NCBI RefSeq assembly: GCF_036588685.1 | Contig: NC_086381.1 | Coordinates: 50,901,431 to 50,965,430, forward strand | Direction: 5' to 3' | Origin: Mytilus trossulus | Lineage: Eukaryota; Mollusca; Bivalvia; Mytilida; Mytilidae | DNA length: 64,000 nt | Shown: piece by piece, positions 46,772 through 57,725 of the stretch | How the letters are laid out: each line of letters begins with the position of its first letter | How positions within the stretch are numbered: position 1 is the stretch's first letter | The notes under the pieces: generated by a model | Told to the model about the DNA's origin: nothing | What the model saw: only the letters and a program-made list of their open reading frames with translations | Databases searched by the model: none | Translations under genes and position numbers: made by a program

Positions 46772-49700
46772 CTACAAATATGTATAAAATGATAAATATT
46801 ATCATATTGTATTAAGTTAAATAACAAAAATACCGAACTCCGAGTAATCTGCAAAACGGAAATTCTCTAATAAAATGGCAAAATCGAAAGTAGAAACTGA
46901 ACAGAAAGGAATGGAAAACAACTACAACATTCTTGACTTGGTACAGACATTTTTATCATGCAGAGAATGTTTGATTAAACCTGGGTAAATAAAACTATTA
47001 TATATGTTACTACTATCATATCATACAGCCTATTCAAGACATTATCTATAACAAATATGTCTATATTATAATGAAATTATATAGACAACAATAGTGCATT
47101 GACTTTTAGCCGAGCTTTTCCCCCAAGTCAATGCACAATGATTGTCTTAATACTGCAATCTAAAAAAAATGTTTTAGACTGTTGTTAAATACGTTAATGT
47201 TATCATTTGATTTAAATATTGGGAAACTCCCCCCTTTCACAAAAAGGCCTCATATCATGCAGGCGGAGTAATATACTTGAGAATTAAATGCTTCTATTTG
47301 TAAATTTATTGGGGTGTAAAAGCGTTGACCGAAGTACATGTTGTATGAGGCGCGGAAGCGCTTCATTCTAAAAATTTACGCACGATCAACGACTTAACAA
47401 CCCTATAAAGTTACAAAAAGAAGCATTCAATACTTATAATTACCTTCTTTTTTTTTTAGCTAGGATCATTAAAACATGATTTCTATCAATTTTTTGTTTA
47501 ATTCACCTGTGCACTTTATTGTGGGATCTCGTGTCATCATGAATGATAAGTTTTATTGAGTGATGCAATTGCTTACGGAATAACATGTGATGTGAAGTTA
47601 GCCAATCAGAAGAACGTATTATAAGAAACATGTATCTAATGTAATTATAACACGATGAAATGTAAATTACCTGTTGAAATTCCCAATCGATAGTGAACGA
47701 ATATGTTTAAGAATGAACATGATGAATTAAAATATCAACAATAAGCATAAAACATAATGATTTGTAGTTTGCAGACCAGAAATATTAACAAATGAAACAT
47801 GTTTTTTTTCCAAAAAATTGCAAAATAAATAAGTTTAAGTCGTTGTATACATTGAAAACATGAACAGGTTGAATATAGGTCGTATGAATAATCAATTATA
47901 ATTTCGGAACTTTCTATAAATATTCATGAGGAAAAGTGATATCATGTCAGTGACTTTATATGATAAGAAATATACGGTCAACGCATTTTGACTGCTCAAA
48001 TAGAACGAGTGCAGTATAATCTGTATTAAATTTTATATTGGTCTTAAATATAGTATATTGATACCAGTATATTACCGAAGTTATCTAATCGAGAGTGAGA
48101 TTATCAATTTTAAAATTTTAGCTTTGACGAGGACTTTAAAATTCATAATTTAACCATCGAGTTACTATGCAAGAATCTGTGTCTGTAATGATTAAAAGTT
48201 TTTATTTTCTGTTATACCAAATACTACCCCTTGGAGTGCCCTCCACCTTTCACAAAGTTGTCAATTTCAGTAACTCCTGTTAGCATATGATTAATTCAGT
48301 TGGCTGATAAAGGTCACGACCTTAAAATTATTCCAATCATCTTTTGAGATCACCGGAAACCACACGTTAATTATCTTTTTTATATGATGAGTGCAGATTG
48401 AAATAATGTCAACGATTTAGAGAAGATCACTTATAGCGTTTTAACCAACATTTTTTTTTTGGAAAAAAACTTCTACAGGATTAACAGGTACATTGCATTT
48501 TTTGTAGATGACAGACTGAATATAGCACCAATTTTCAAAAGTATGCTAAATCACTAATTTGAAACTTTCTATCATTCATTATTTTGTCAATTGTTTATCG
48601 ATTACAGTTTGAATTTGTTTTATAAGAAGAATAGATTATATGAATTTGAAGCAAATATGGGACAGAAGATACACAAGTGATATCAAACTCACCAGTCGAT
48701 ATGACAAGCTAACAACACCATTGCAAAAAAATCTCCAACGAAAAAAGATCAATAGAAAAACAATCAGTACGCAAAACATAACAAAGCTATAGACTGAGCT
48801 ATACGAACCCCATTGAAAAAATACCGGGTGATCCCACGAGCCGCGGAAGCAGTTAATCGATAATCATAGTGCATACATCCATTGAGAAAAAAAAAACACT
48901 TGAAGGTGTAAAACAACTTGGTGAATCGTATGAACTCCAAAAGTAGCGAGAAATGAGCGTGCTAAGGAAGTAAGCGTCACCTGATAATCACGTTAGTTTC
49001 ATACTTTTAAAAAAAACCAACATGATTTTAATGGAAATATGTACTATGCAATCAATTCTCAATTCCTTAGAGGTATCTTTTTCCGAACATGTCACAATCG
49101 TGAATAGAACACGACCAACACTGTTGCTTTATATATCAGACGAACACTCTGTTGTTTAATCATCTAAGTTCACGACAATATGTCGCTGGTAAATTAAGAC
49201 ACAGTTAAAACGTTTTGTATGAACAAACCTGATGATAACCGAATACCATATAGCGTTTTTTTTTCGCGTGGTGCAAATTTTCGCTCATTTTCGCGGATAA
49301 AAAATACCGCCAATTCAAAACGGCCCATACAAAGGTATTGATAAAAAATTTTAAACCGCCAAAATAATAACCACCAAAATATTTCGTATAGTTTACCTTA
49401 TTTAAGAAAAATGTTACATCCGCAAAAATAGCCAGCTGTACGGTACTTTATGTTGTAAAATTATAAGATGTGATACGATTTACACATAAAACAACTTTAA
49501 CCGAGAGACTAAAGGATGTAGACGTAAGCAATAACCGGTCACCAAACGACCTTCGACAATGACCAAAATCCGACTCAATATACAAACAGTTCAAATAAAT
49601 GATAAAACTGTAAACCTGATATTTGTACAAAACAAAAATTGAAACAAAAGATATGATAAACCTCAACAACGACAACAACTGAACTACAGGCTCATGACAT

Positions 49701-50523
49701 GAGACAGACAAATAAACAATGTTGCAGGGTGGATTGACATTCAAGAGTGTTTATAACCCTAAAAACTTTGAATTGATTAAGGTTAAATAGTCTAACTAAG
49801 AGACACAAATGTAGAGTTTCAAAGAATGCCAGAATATAAGAATTTAAAAGAAACCATACATGCCCTGAACATTTTCTATGGTTTCCCCAATTGAAGAATG
49901 CAGTTTTTATCAGTTCAAATCAGTGTTTTGATGATGCCACTTTTAAGAACTTAGACTCAACAATATATCGTTCTGCATTCCTAAATATTCGTACAATGAA
50001 ATATATAATAAAAGTATTCTTAAATTCACATCTCTACAATTCGAAAAACAAATTAAAATAATGAAGGATAGCATTTGGACATCTTCATAGGGAAAGAAAG
50101 GAAATTGTATTATCTTTTTAACATACCTTCGTCGATGTCCAATTCTGCAAACAAGTTGTGAAGAATTTCAGGTGTGTTGACGCCATCATCCAAATTTACA
50201 AAAATCTTCTCCAGATCGTTTTTCGTTATATAACCTTTTCCATTTGAGTCATACGGGTTGAATACACATGGATTGAGTGGAGTCTTGTGTTGATTGTTTC
50301 CATCATACTCCATCTCCACATGAAACTTTCGGTCTTTAGATTTTACCTCCGAACTTCTCTTGAATCTTGCTGAATATTCAATATGAACTTCCCAGTTATG
50401 GTTGTTGTCATAAGACGCTCTGCCCCTAATGGAATGGTTTACATTTCTATTGCTATTACACTCTTCGCTGATGCCAAAAAACAAAACCAGATATACAGCG
50501 ATGGTACCAATCACTTTCATCAT
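46641..50523 (-). CDS. secreted two-EF-hand protein, diverged paralog (EFH-C)
   Basis: Two coding exons on the minus strand, 50523-50127 and 46771-46641, join in phase 1 to 528 nt and 175 residues. Exon 2 begins, after TTTGTAG, with the residues that complete the second loop (DIDEDNMVTKEE), exactly as in EFH-A and B. Signal peptide is about residues 1-22. ARFKR-S is a good R-x-K-R furin-type site, stronger than the DFKR of A and B. Loop 1 is DSNGKGYITKND. The intron that separates coding exons 1 and 2 in A and B is absent. I place the start at 50523 (MMKVIGTIAV): the preceding TTAAG matches the acceptor that abuts the ATG in A and B. An in-frame ATG at 50535 would add four residues if that acceptor is not used. 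The C-terminus is Lys/Asn-rich with one sequon (NMT). Extracellular calcium binding is likely; biological role unknown. Confidence 0.85.
47270..47650 (-). mobile_element. foldback (MITE-like) element, copy 2
   Basis: Reverse-orientation relative of 4875-5233: AAGAAGCATTCAATACTTAT, TTTAGCTAGGATCAT, GTGCACTTTATTGTGGGATC, AATAACATGTGATGTGAAGT. The hairpin half has arms TAAATGCTTCTATTTGTAAA and its near-complement around GAAGCGCTTC. It lies inside the long EFH-C intron. Confidence 0.75.
48650..48990 (+). repeat. family N copy in the EFH-C intron
   Basis: Landmarks: ACACAAGTGATATCAAACTC, GACAAGCTAACAACACCATT, GAACCCCATTGAAAAAATAC, GGTGATCCCACGAGCCGCGG. Truncated relative to the copy at 54835-55260. 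Confidence 0.55.
49490..49760 (-). repeat. family M copy in the EFH-C intron
   Basis: CAACAACGACAACAACTGAA and ACAGGCTCATGACATGAGAC match the reverse strand of 23880-24215. The 98-codon frame across it is not a gene. Confidence 0.6.
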
Positions 50524-50823
50524 CTTAAGTAACATAGTTTATAGAAATGTAAATACCAGTAATAATAAATTTTAATCAATATACGAAACAAATAAGTATA
50601 CAGTATGAATCTGAATGAACAACCGATATTTTATAAAGGATTAGTGATATACACCATTGTTAAACGTATGATAATATACCCGAACTACTGTCATTTTTTA
50701 AATCTGCTCACCCAACCGATCGAAGCCCTTTAGATCACTTAGTTTTTGGTGGGTCTCGTGCTGTTTAGTCTTAAGTTTTCTATGTTGTGTTTTTTGTACG
50801 TACTTTTTGTTTGTCTTTTTTCA

Positions 50824-52021
50824 TGCAAGCCATGGCGTAGTGCTCGACATATGAGTAGCCGTGGCGTAGTGCTTGACATATGAGTAGCCGTGGCGTAGTG
50901 CTTGACCGGCGAGTAGCGATAGCGTAATGCTCGACTTATGAGTAGCCGTGGCGTAGTGCTCGATTTTTGAGTAGCCGTGGCGTAGTGCTGGACTTGTGAG
51001 TAACCGTGGCGTAGTGCTCAATTCATGAGTAGCCGTGGCGTAGTGCTCGATTTATGAGTAGCCGTGGCGTAGTGCTCGATTTATGAGTAGCCTGGCGTAG
51101 TGCTCGACTTATGGTTAGCCTGGTGTGGTGCTCGACGTATGAGTAGCCTGGCGTAGTGCTCGACTTATGATTAGCCTGTCGTAGTGCTCGACTTATGAGT
51201 AGCCTGTCGTAGTGCTAGACTTATGAGTAGCCTGTCGTAGTGCTCGACTTATGAGTAGCCTGGCGTAGTGTTCGACTTATGAGTAGCCTGGCGTAGTGCT
51301 CGACTTATGAGTAGCCTGGCGTAGTGCTCGACTTATGAGTAGCCTGGCGTAGTGCTCGACGTATGAGTAGCCTGGCGTATTGCTCGACTTATGAGTAGCC
51401 TGGCGTAGTGCTCGACGTATGAGTAGCCTGGCGTATTGCTCGACTTATGAGTAGCCTGGCGTAGTGCTCGACTTATGAGTAGCCTGGCGTAGTGCTCGAC
51501 GTATGAGTAGCCTGGCGTAGTGCTCGACGTATGAGTAGCCTGGCGTAGTGCTCGACGTATGAGTAGCCTGGCGTAGTGCTCGACGTATGAGTAGCCTGGC
51601 GTAGTGCTCGACGTATGAGTAGCCTGGCGTAGTGCTCGACGTATGAGTAGCCTGGCGTAGTGCTCGACTTATGAGTAGACTGGCGTAGTGCTCGACGTAT
51701 GAGTAGCCTGGCGTAGTGCTCGACGTATGAGTAGCCTGGCGTAGTGCTCGACGTATGAGTAGCCTGGCGTAGTGCTCGACGTATGAGTAGCCTGGCGTAG
51801 TGCTCGACGTATGAGTAGCCTGGCGTAGTGCTCGACGTATGAGTAGCCTGGCGTAGTGCTCGACGTATGAGTAGCCTGGCGTAGTGCTCGACGTATGAGT
51901 AGCCTGGCGTATTGCTCGACTTATGAGTAGCCTGGCGTAGTGCTCGACTTATGAGTGATCGTGGCTTAGTGCTCGACTTATAAGTAGCCGTGGCGTAGTG
52001 CTCGACTTATGAGTAGCCGTA
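50824..52021 (+). repeat. 28/29-bp minisatellite, about 42 copies
   Basis: The consensus in the middle is a 28-bp unit, TAGCCTGGCGTAGTGCTCGA plus CGTATGAG. Towards both ends the unit is 29 bp with CCGTGG instead of CCTGG, and CTTATGAG dominates. The central copies are nearly identical and the edges diverged, the usual pattern of unequal exchange. It is GC- and CpG-richer than its surroundings. By position it falls in the inferred 5'-UTR intron of EFH-C. It ends abruptly at GTAGAATCGTGCC. Confidence 0.92.
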
Positions 52022-52324
52022 GAATCGTGCCTTTAATTGACTTGATATGAGTTTAAAATAATATAGATTATTAAATATGCGACAACAACACTTAATAAGG
52101 ACAGACACGTTTATGCGTGGTGAGTTTAATGTTACTATAAATTATTTGTTGAAGTAATCCATCCTACTTGTTATTTTTCTCGATCAGTTGTTCAGAGAAA
52201 AAACGTTGTGTGATAAAATCAGATGGGAAACTCTGCGAACTAATGTTATTGCAAAAAAAGGTTACAATAAAGCAATTCGGGGAAGAAAAAAAAAAAGAAA
52301 CTAAATAAATTCAGCAAAGTTATT

Positions 52325-52370
52325 TGGATTAGCATTTCGTAAACCAGATGCGCGTCGTCAAAAGTTTCAT
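52325..52370 (-). repeat. R329 fragment
   Basis: CCAGATGCGCGTCGTC and TTTCATCAGTGACG are R329 words in reverse; only the edge of a monomer is kept. Confidence 0.5.
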
Positions 52371-52485
52371 CAGTGACGTTTTATACAGTTTTTACTGAAA
52401 TAATAAGATATGAATTCAGTAAATTAGCAGTGTGTTTTTCTTTTGTCTTCCTAGACCTAAAATATGAAAACATGCAAACACTTAC

Positions 52486-52525
52486 TTTTTACAATTTTTC
52501 CTTAGTATTACACCAGTCGAAATTT
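52486..52525 (-). other. 5'-untranslated first exon of EFH-C (inferred)
   Basis: On the minus strand the segment ends GTAAAAA before the donor GTAAGTGTTTG and aligns with the untranslated exons of EFH-A and B (ACTGGTGTAATACTAAGG against AGTGGATTGTAATTTGAAG). The implied 5' intron to 50524 is about 2 kb and contains the minisatellite. Confidence 0.55.
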
Positions 52526-52547
52526 CCAGTCTGTCGATATTTCTTTA

Positions 52548-52605
52548 CTTTTATAGCAGATGATACTTCCTGCATTATTAGACAGTTTGCACAAGGAAGA
52601 TGCAT
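52548..52605 (-). promoter_or_regulatory. proximal promoter of EFH-C
   Basis: Minus strand: ATGCATCTTCCTTGT at 52605-52591, CAGGAAGT at 52572-52565, TATAAAAG at 52555-52548. Order, orientation and spacing match the EFH-A and B promoters, and TATA to donor is again 69 nt. This conservation in an otherwise diverged upstream region is the main evidence that it is real. Confidence 0.65.
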
Positions 52606-52924
52606 TTTAAAGTACTTATCAATTATGCAACTTATATTGAGGAAACATCATTATGCAACTCTTCACATTATTTAAAAAATAAAAGCACATTTATAACTAG
52701 GGGATTTATTTCAAAATTTTCTTCCCGATTAGGATGTGCTTTGAATCAGTCATTTTGTGATATCATAATATTTATCGGTCGTCCCACTGTCTATATCACT
52801 CTGCTCGGCTCTTAATAAAATTGTATATCACGGCTTTGTGGTGTCAAATACAAAATAAGCATAAGTAAACAAATGTTAGCCAAATGTGTGATATATGCCT
52901 AGAAAGGTAAAGAAAACAGCTTTT

Positions 52925-53205
52925 ATGATGAGTGTATTTACAACCACTGGGTCGATGCCACTGCTGGTAGAGATTTATTTCCCCGAGGGTATCACAAGCC
53001 CAGTAGTCTGCACTTGTTGTGTTGACATGAATGATCATTGATATGGTTATATTTATAAAATAACTGTTTACAAATTCTGATTTTTTTGAAATAGTAAGGC
53101 TTTTCTACCTCAGGCATAAATTTGGCAAAACTTTAAGGAAATTTGGTCCTCAACGCTCTTCAACGTCGTAATTTATTTGGCCTTTTTAATGGCATCATTT
53201 ACTGT
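52925..53205 (+). repeat. R329 monomer
   Basis: CACTGGGTCGATGCCACTGC, CCCGAGGGTATCACAAGCCC, GTGTTGACATGAATGATCA and TTGGTCCTCAACGCTCTTCA follow the R329 order. Confidence 0.7.
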
Positions 53206-53214
53206 CAGCTTTTT

Positions 53215-53850
53215 GGGAAATTGAGCGTTGATTTTTAGAGAAAAAAGAAAGGAGTAAGGACTGATTTTGGCCTCAAATTTAAGTTTCATCTGACGAAAGA
53301 TTTTGACCACTTTTTAAACACTTAAGTGTCTATTTCATATGATTCAATTAATTTATGTGCAAGATTTTAACTTATTTAGTCATTAAAAACGATCTGATTC
53401 AACCTCAAATATGAAAAATCTACCAAATATGCGAAAAAATGTCAATTTTCAGATGTTTTTTGTAAGAAACGAAAGTGGCCGCATCCGTGTTCATCCTCAA
53501 TCTTTTTTTTTTTTAAACAATTAGATCATCTTTATTGCACTAAATGCTGTTTAACAATTTACCTAGCTTACAGCTTTAGGCTAAGTATCCCTGTATATCA
53601 ATTATTATACATCCAGGGAGAATATATAATAAAATATTATATTAATGTTAGTATTTTACAATGAAACATAATACATTATATAAATAAACATCAATCTTTA
53701 CATATGTTATGTATTATCATCAAATATAACTTCCATTTTAATATTTTGGATGTTTTTGATTGAACACGAATGCGGCCACTTTCGCCGAAAAAAAAGCTGA
53801 ACATCAAAATGGACGCCATTTCCATGAGCAAAGCTCAAAATCAATTTCTT
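53215..53850. repeat. repeat family X, copy 1 (GTGGCCGC foldback), split by an insertion
   Basis: GAAAGTGGCCGCATCCGTGT at the left faces AACACGAATGCGGCCACTTT at the right, flanked by conserved tracts (CTTTTTAAACACTTAAGTGT on the left). The arms are about 260 nt apart here but only about 60 nt apart in copy 2, so extra sequence (about 53500-53745) was inserted. Related copies lie at 55770-56345 and 61830-62270. Confidence 0.65.
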
Positions 53851-54284
53851 AAGTTTTAGTTGCAAAGGATATTAGTTATGTAGTTTGTGTACAGAGGATG
53901 GTAAAAATCTGTGACATAGGTGCGAACACTAATGTTGGTCCTTACAGAGAATGGCTCTTATTAACTATAACCGGACATATCAGCAACGGCATAAATTAAT
54001 GTTTGAACCGGTGTTGATCAGTTTGACCTGAACTTATCAAGTCAACTTCCGGTTGCTGGTGAAACTAAGAAAACACTTCGAAAAGACGCAAATACAACCC
54101 GATAAACCGATTATCAGGTTATCTGCATATTGATATTGTAAAATATCAGCTGCTCGACACAAAATGAAGACTTTTTGATCTCGTTTGCTGCGCTTACTCG
54201 ACAAAAATCGTCATATCGTGACTCGCAGCTGATATTTTACAATATCAACATGCAGACAACCTGAAAGCGGTACGTATAAGGTCA

Positions 54285-54430
54285 ACATAGATACAAGGTT
54301 TTGAATTTTGTACGCCATATGAGTGTTATGTCTACAAACAGTCATCAGTGGTACTTGAATAAAAAAGGTAAAAAGGCCAAAAATGTTAGAAGTATGAACA
54401 TGAACGACACAAAATTCCGAAAGGTATGGT
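54285..54430 (-). repeat. R329 fragment
   Basis: GTACGCCATATGAGTG, CAGTCATCAGTGGTACTTGA and AAAGGCCAAAAATG are decayed R329 words in reverse. Confidence 0.45.
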
Positions 54431-54667
54431 AAAAAAAAGATAAGGTATCTATTCCTTGTAATATACCACTGTAAAAATTCCAACGTATGTCTATGCTCGT
54501 TAAATTTTCTATTGAGTAATAAGAAAAATACATGAAATAAAAGCTATGTTTTGATAATCATAATCATTTATAAGTATAGGACTGGTATGCTCACAAAGCT
54601 TAGTCAAATACTAGTACTCAAAGAGAGTAACAACAAAGCAATACTAGATAAACTCAGCATCGATACT

Positions 54668-54798
54668 AGTCCAAATAATTATGACGTCTGGCAAGGCTAT
54701 TTTAATTTTTTTCTGGGACGCCTTCCTACAACCGTCGTAGGAAGGCGTCCCAGAAAAAAAATAAAATAGCCGTCCCAGACGTCATAATTATTTGGACT
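54668..54798. mobile_element. 131-bp near-perfect palindrome
   Basis: Arms of 62 nt (54668-54729 and 54737-54798) match at 59 positions around a 7-nt loop (AACCGTC). The outer ends read AGTCCAAATAATTATGACGT and the inner ends GGGACGCCTTCCTAC. There is no coding content; it is probably a very small foldback element, and DNA or RNA of this segment should form a stable hairpin. Confidence 0.85.
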
Positions 54799-54834
54799 TC
54801 ATCGATACCAGAATTACAATTATTATTTTACACA

Positions 54835-55260
54835 AAAAAAAATCGACCAAAAGACAAAAAAACAACAGTTAACAAAAAACGAAATAGAAATCTAAAGACT
54901 GAACAACACGAATCCAACCAAAAAATTCGGGGTAATATCAGGTGCCCCGAAGGATTAACTGACTTTGATCTGCACGTGGCATCCGTCATATTACTCATGT
55001 AAGTACAAATCAGGTATTACTCTTACAAGCCATGCATGCCATACTCGAGAGAAAAAGGACGGAACTGTAAAGCAGGTACTCCACATTAGTTTATCAACTC
55101 GTAATGGAGTCCGTTAAAATGTTTAAAGGAATGACTTCAACTACAACTGTTGAATCATTGATTACATGGCTTTCTAGTTAACAGCAACCCCCTCTATCAA
55201 GATAATAATTCTACGAAATGCAAGTAGTGGAATATTATATCAACTGCGAAATATACTTCA
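54835..55260 (+). repeat. family N, longest copy
   Basis: Landmarks in order: GACTGAACAACACGAATCCA, GGGGTAATATCAGGTGCCCC, GGCATCCGTCATATTACTCA, CAACTCGTAATGGAGTCCGT, CAACTACAACTGTTGAATCA, CAGCAACCCCCTCTATCAAG, TATCAACTGCGAAATATACT. Matches a repeat I know from mussels. Confidence 0.7.
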
Positions 55261-55499
55261 TATGCAGGCAACCTTGAATGTTTAGTTGCTACATGGAAAT
55301 GGAAAATTTACAATTTTGAACTTGAAATCATCGTTTTTGTTGTTAAGTTTTCATCTAAACTTCAAGGTTATTTCAATGCTTTCATTACAGCCACCAAACT
55401 TTGAATTGTGTAGTCGGAGGACATTATCTTTATACTTGAACGTGAATATTAGGATAAATGCTACCTTCTTAAAGTTCTCCCTTAGGTGTATTATGCAAA

Positions 55500-55625
55500 A
55501 CCTTTCTAAATGTTTGTCCCTCAATGTTCGTCATCACATACTTGATTTGGCCTTTAAGTTTTTTATTCGAGCGTCACTGTTGACGAAACGCGCGTCTGGC
55601 GTACAAAATTATAAGCCTAGTATCT
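55500..55625 (+). repeat. R329 fragment
   Basis: CTCAATGTTCGTCATCACAT, GAGCGTCACTGTTGACGAAA and CGCGCGTCTGGCGTACAAAA are R329 words. The 132-codon frame that crosses it (55286-55684) has no domain and I do not call it. Confidence 0.6.
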
Positions 55626-55674
55626 TGATGACGTTTTCCACTCAGAAGCTCCTAGTATATGCATTTTTGTTTTA

Positions 55675-55835
55675 TTTAATTTAGGGAACACATCGGCTAG
55701 AGGTGGTGCACTAATGGTTCCCATGAGGATGCCGATTGTTTGTTGAACCACATGTCGTTCAAATGTGACGTCAATCAAGAAAGGACCGATTTTGGCCTCA
55801 AATTTCAGGTTCATTTGACGAAAGATTTTTACCAC
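55675..55835 (-). pseudogene. Penelope-type reverse transcriptase relic
   Basis: The minus-strand frame reads QQTIGILMGTISAPPLAD. This corresponds to the conserved QxxGIPMGTNCAPLLAD block of Penelope-like and related reverse transcriptases, with several key residues changed. No catalytic YxDD-type block is found nearby, so only a fragment remains. Upstream residues (EAKIGPFLIDVTF) overlap the left end of repeat family X, suggesting that X descends from such an element. Confidence 0.65.
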
Positions 55836-56345
55836 TTTTTAAACACTGAAGGGTCTATTTCATTTGATTCAATTAATTAATGTGAAAGATTTTAACTGAT
55901 TTAATCATTAAAAACTATCCGATTCAAGTTCAAATATGAAAAATCTACCAAATATGGCGAAAAATGTCACTTTTCAGATGTTTTTTGACAAAAAAGAGAG
56001 TGGCCGCATCCGTGTTCATCCTCAACCTTTATATATGTTATGTATTATCATCAAATACAACTTACATTTCAATATTAAGGATGAACACGAATGCGGCCAC
56101 TTCGTTTTACACGGAAACCGTCTAAAATTTAACTAAAAAGCTATAGTTTTGAAGATTTCAGTAATTTAGTATGACTTAATGGTGCTACTACTCGACATAT
56201 GTGCATTTAATAGTCAAAAATAGCCCATATTTATGTAGCAGAAGCATTCTTCTGTCCAATAAACAACTAATAGTTTTCATTTTAACAATTTTGTAAAACT
56301 GCTATATTTTTGGGCCAAAAAGGGGTCTTACTGAACCTACTCCTT
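55770..56345. repeat. repeat family X, copy 2 (most complete)
   Basis: Left part shares GATTTTGGCCTCAAATTT and GATTCAATTAATT with copy 1. The foldback arms are GTGGCCGCATCCGTGTTCAT and its reverse complement at about 56000 and 56078. The right part (GCCCATATTTATGTAGCAGA, TTCTTCTGTCCAATAAACAA) is shared with copy 3. Confidence 0.7.
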
Positions 56346-56815
56346 TATCATGTTGGCAATTGAAGTTTAAGAGTATTATTTTTTAGTTGAATCAAAGATA
56401 TTTAGCCATCTTTTTTTACGAAGTAAGACCAATTTTTTAAATCTGTAATTAAGTTTGAAATAGCAAATACTGTGTAAGGAGTAGAAAAGTAAATTGTCTT
56501 CGATGTATTGTAAGCGGATTTAAGGAGAACTCGAATATAAGTTATCGAACAGATCTCTTTAAATTTTAATCTGATTCATACCACCCCTGGAGTGGGAAAT
56601 TTCACAATAAATCTGAAGCCCGGACTTACCGGCTGTTAAAATTGATGTCAGTAGCTTAGTAAGGCGTTGTTTCGTGAAAAACTTGAAGAACCAGGAGTAT
56701 AACTTTGTAATGAGACTTTTGCATTTAAGTACTACATGAAGTATCTAATAAAAGAGGAACGGGTTCTTTTTTGATTAGATTTTTTAATAATACCTTCTTT
56801 ACCGCATTGCCCAAA
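56346..56815. other. gene-free stretch
   Basis: AT-rich; no exon, motif or repeat family recognised. Confidence 0.45.
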
Positions 56816-56875
56816 ATATGATTGATTGATTGATTGATTGGTGTTTAACATCACTTTCAGCAATAGTGTGTAGCT
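56816..56875 (+). repeat. (GATT)n plus head of a molluscan dispersed repeat
   Basis: A short (TGAT)n run leads into GGTGTTTAACATCACTTTCA, a start that I recognise from a common mollusc repeat. The 82-codon hydrophobic frame beginning here has no family match that I can name and is probably chance. Confidence 0.45.
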
Positions 56876-57084
56876 TGTTTGAATCTAACCTACTTTACAC
56901 AGTTCTCAAACGAGAGCTTACTTTGGAAGTATATTTATATTCGGTTATAGCTATATTAGCAGGGTTGATTTTTTTCTTATGTATAACCTCAATCTACTCA
57001 AATTTCTTTGTAATATATATACTAGTAGTAACATGGATATCGTTTTTGGGGACCTTTATAGTTTGTTGTTCAGTGTGAGCCAAT

Positions 57085-57195
57085 GCTCCGTGTTGAAGAT
57101 CGTACTTTGGCCTATGATGGTTTACTTTTACGAATAGTGACTAAGATGGAGAGTTTTCTTATTGGCACTCATACCACGTCTTCTTATATTATTCT
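57085..57195 (+). repeat. family M tail
   Basis: TTGAAGATCGTACTTTGGCC, GGAGAGTTTTCTTATTGGCA and CATACCACGTCTTCTT correspond to the 3' end of the M family. Confidence 0.6.
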
Positions 57196-57319
57196 GCTCA
57201 TAATTAGCATTTTACTTTGCAATGGCTACAAAGGTGATAAATTTTAATATATACAGCCTCCTCCATTTATAACTACTGTTTCCTTTGAATCTTAAATAAG
57301 AAATAAGATAAAACAAAAA

Positions 57320-57357
57320 TTTGCGTTATAACGCAAAGGTTTGCGTTCAACGCAAAC
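57320..57357. repeat. two adjacent short perfect palindromes
   Basis: TTTGCGTTATAACGCAAA (18 nt, no loop) is followed one base later by GTTTGCGTTCAACGCAAAC, which has a one-base centre. Four copies of GCGTT/AACGC in 38 nt stand out in AT-rich DNA. Confidence 0.8.
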
Positions 57358-57622
57358 ATAGGAAGAAAAAAATATGTGTGGCGCTAATACGCTTCCGTAC
57401 TATTTTTTGGTTTCAGAATTTTTATTTTGTTTTGTAAATAATCGTATATGAATGTTTAGCCGTTAAAATTTCAGTTCTCAATATTTCATAAAGATGGATT
57501 TTTAAAAGGCTTTTGACATGAACTCGAATAAGAAATTTCCTATCAAGGTTTCATTAATTATAAGTATAAGTTACATAATCCATAAACTTGATTTGAGTAT
57601 AATATATATACGGATTAAGTGA

Positions 57623-57725
57623 TATAGATACAATGGATAAGCGTTGATTCTTGAAAAAGAAACCATGAGCCCGCAGGGCGAATGGTTTGTTTTTCATGAA
57701 TCAACGCTTATCCATTGTATCTATA
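57623..57725. mobile_element. 103-bp palindromic element
   Basis: Arms of about 44 nt start TATAGATACAATGGATAAGC on each strand, with two or three mismatches, around a GC-rich centre GAGCCCGCAGGGCGA. A small foldback element or stable hairpin; no coding content. Confidence 0.8.

Noticed and set aside
50821-52021. CRISPR-like array of regularly spaced units
   Set aside because: The units are directly adjacent with no unique spacers, in a eukaryotic setting; it is a minisatellite.
55286-55684. 132-codon open frame
   Set aside because: Begins at a non-ATG codon, runs through an R329 fragment, and has no recognisable domain; low-complexity composition fits AT-rich chance.
56830-57078. 82-codon strongly hydrophobic frame
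   Set aside because: Starts in a (GATT)n run at the head of a dispersed repeat; hydrophobicity follows from T-rich DNA and no family is recognisable.
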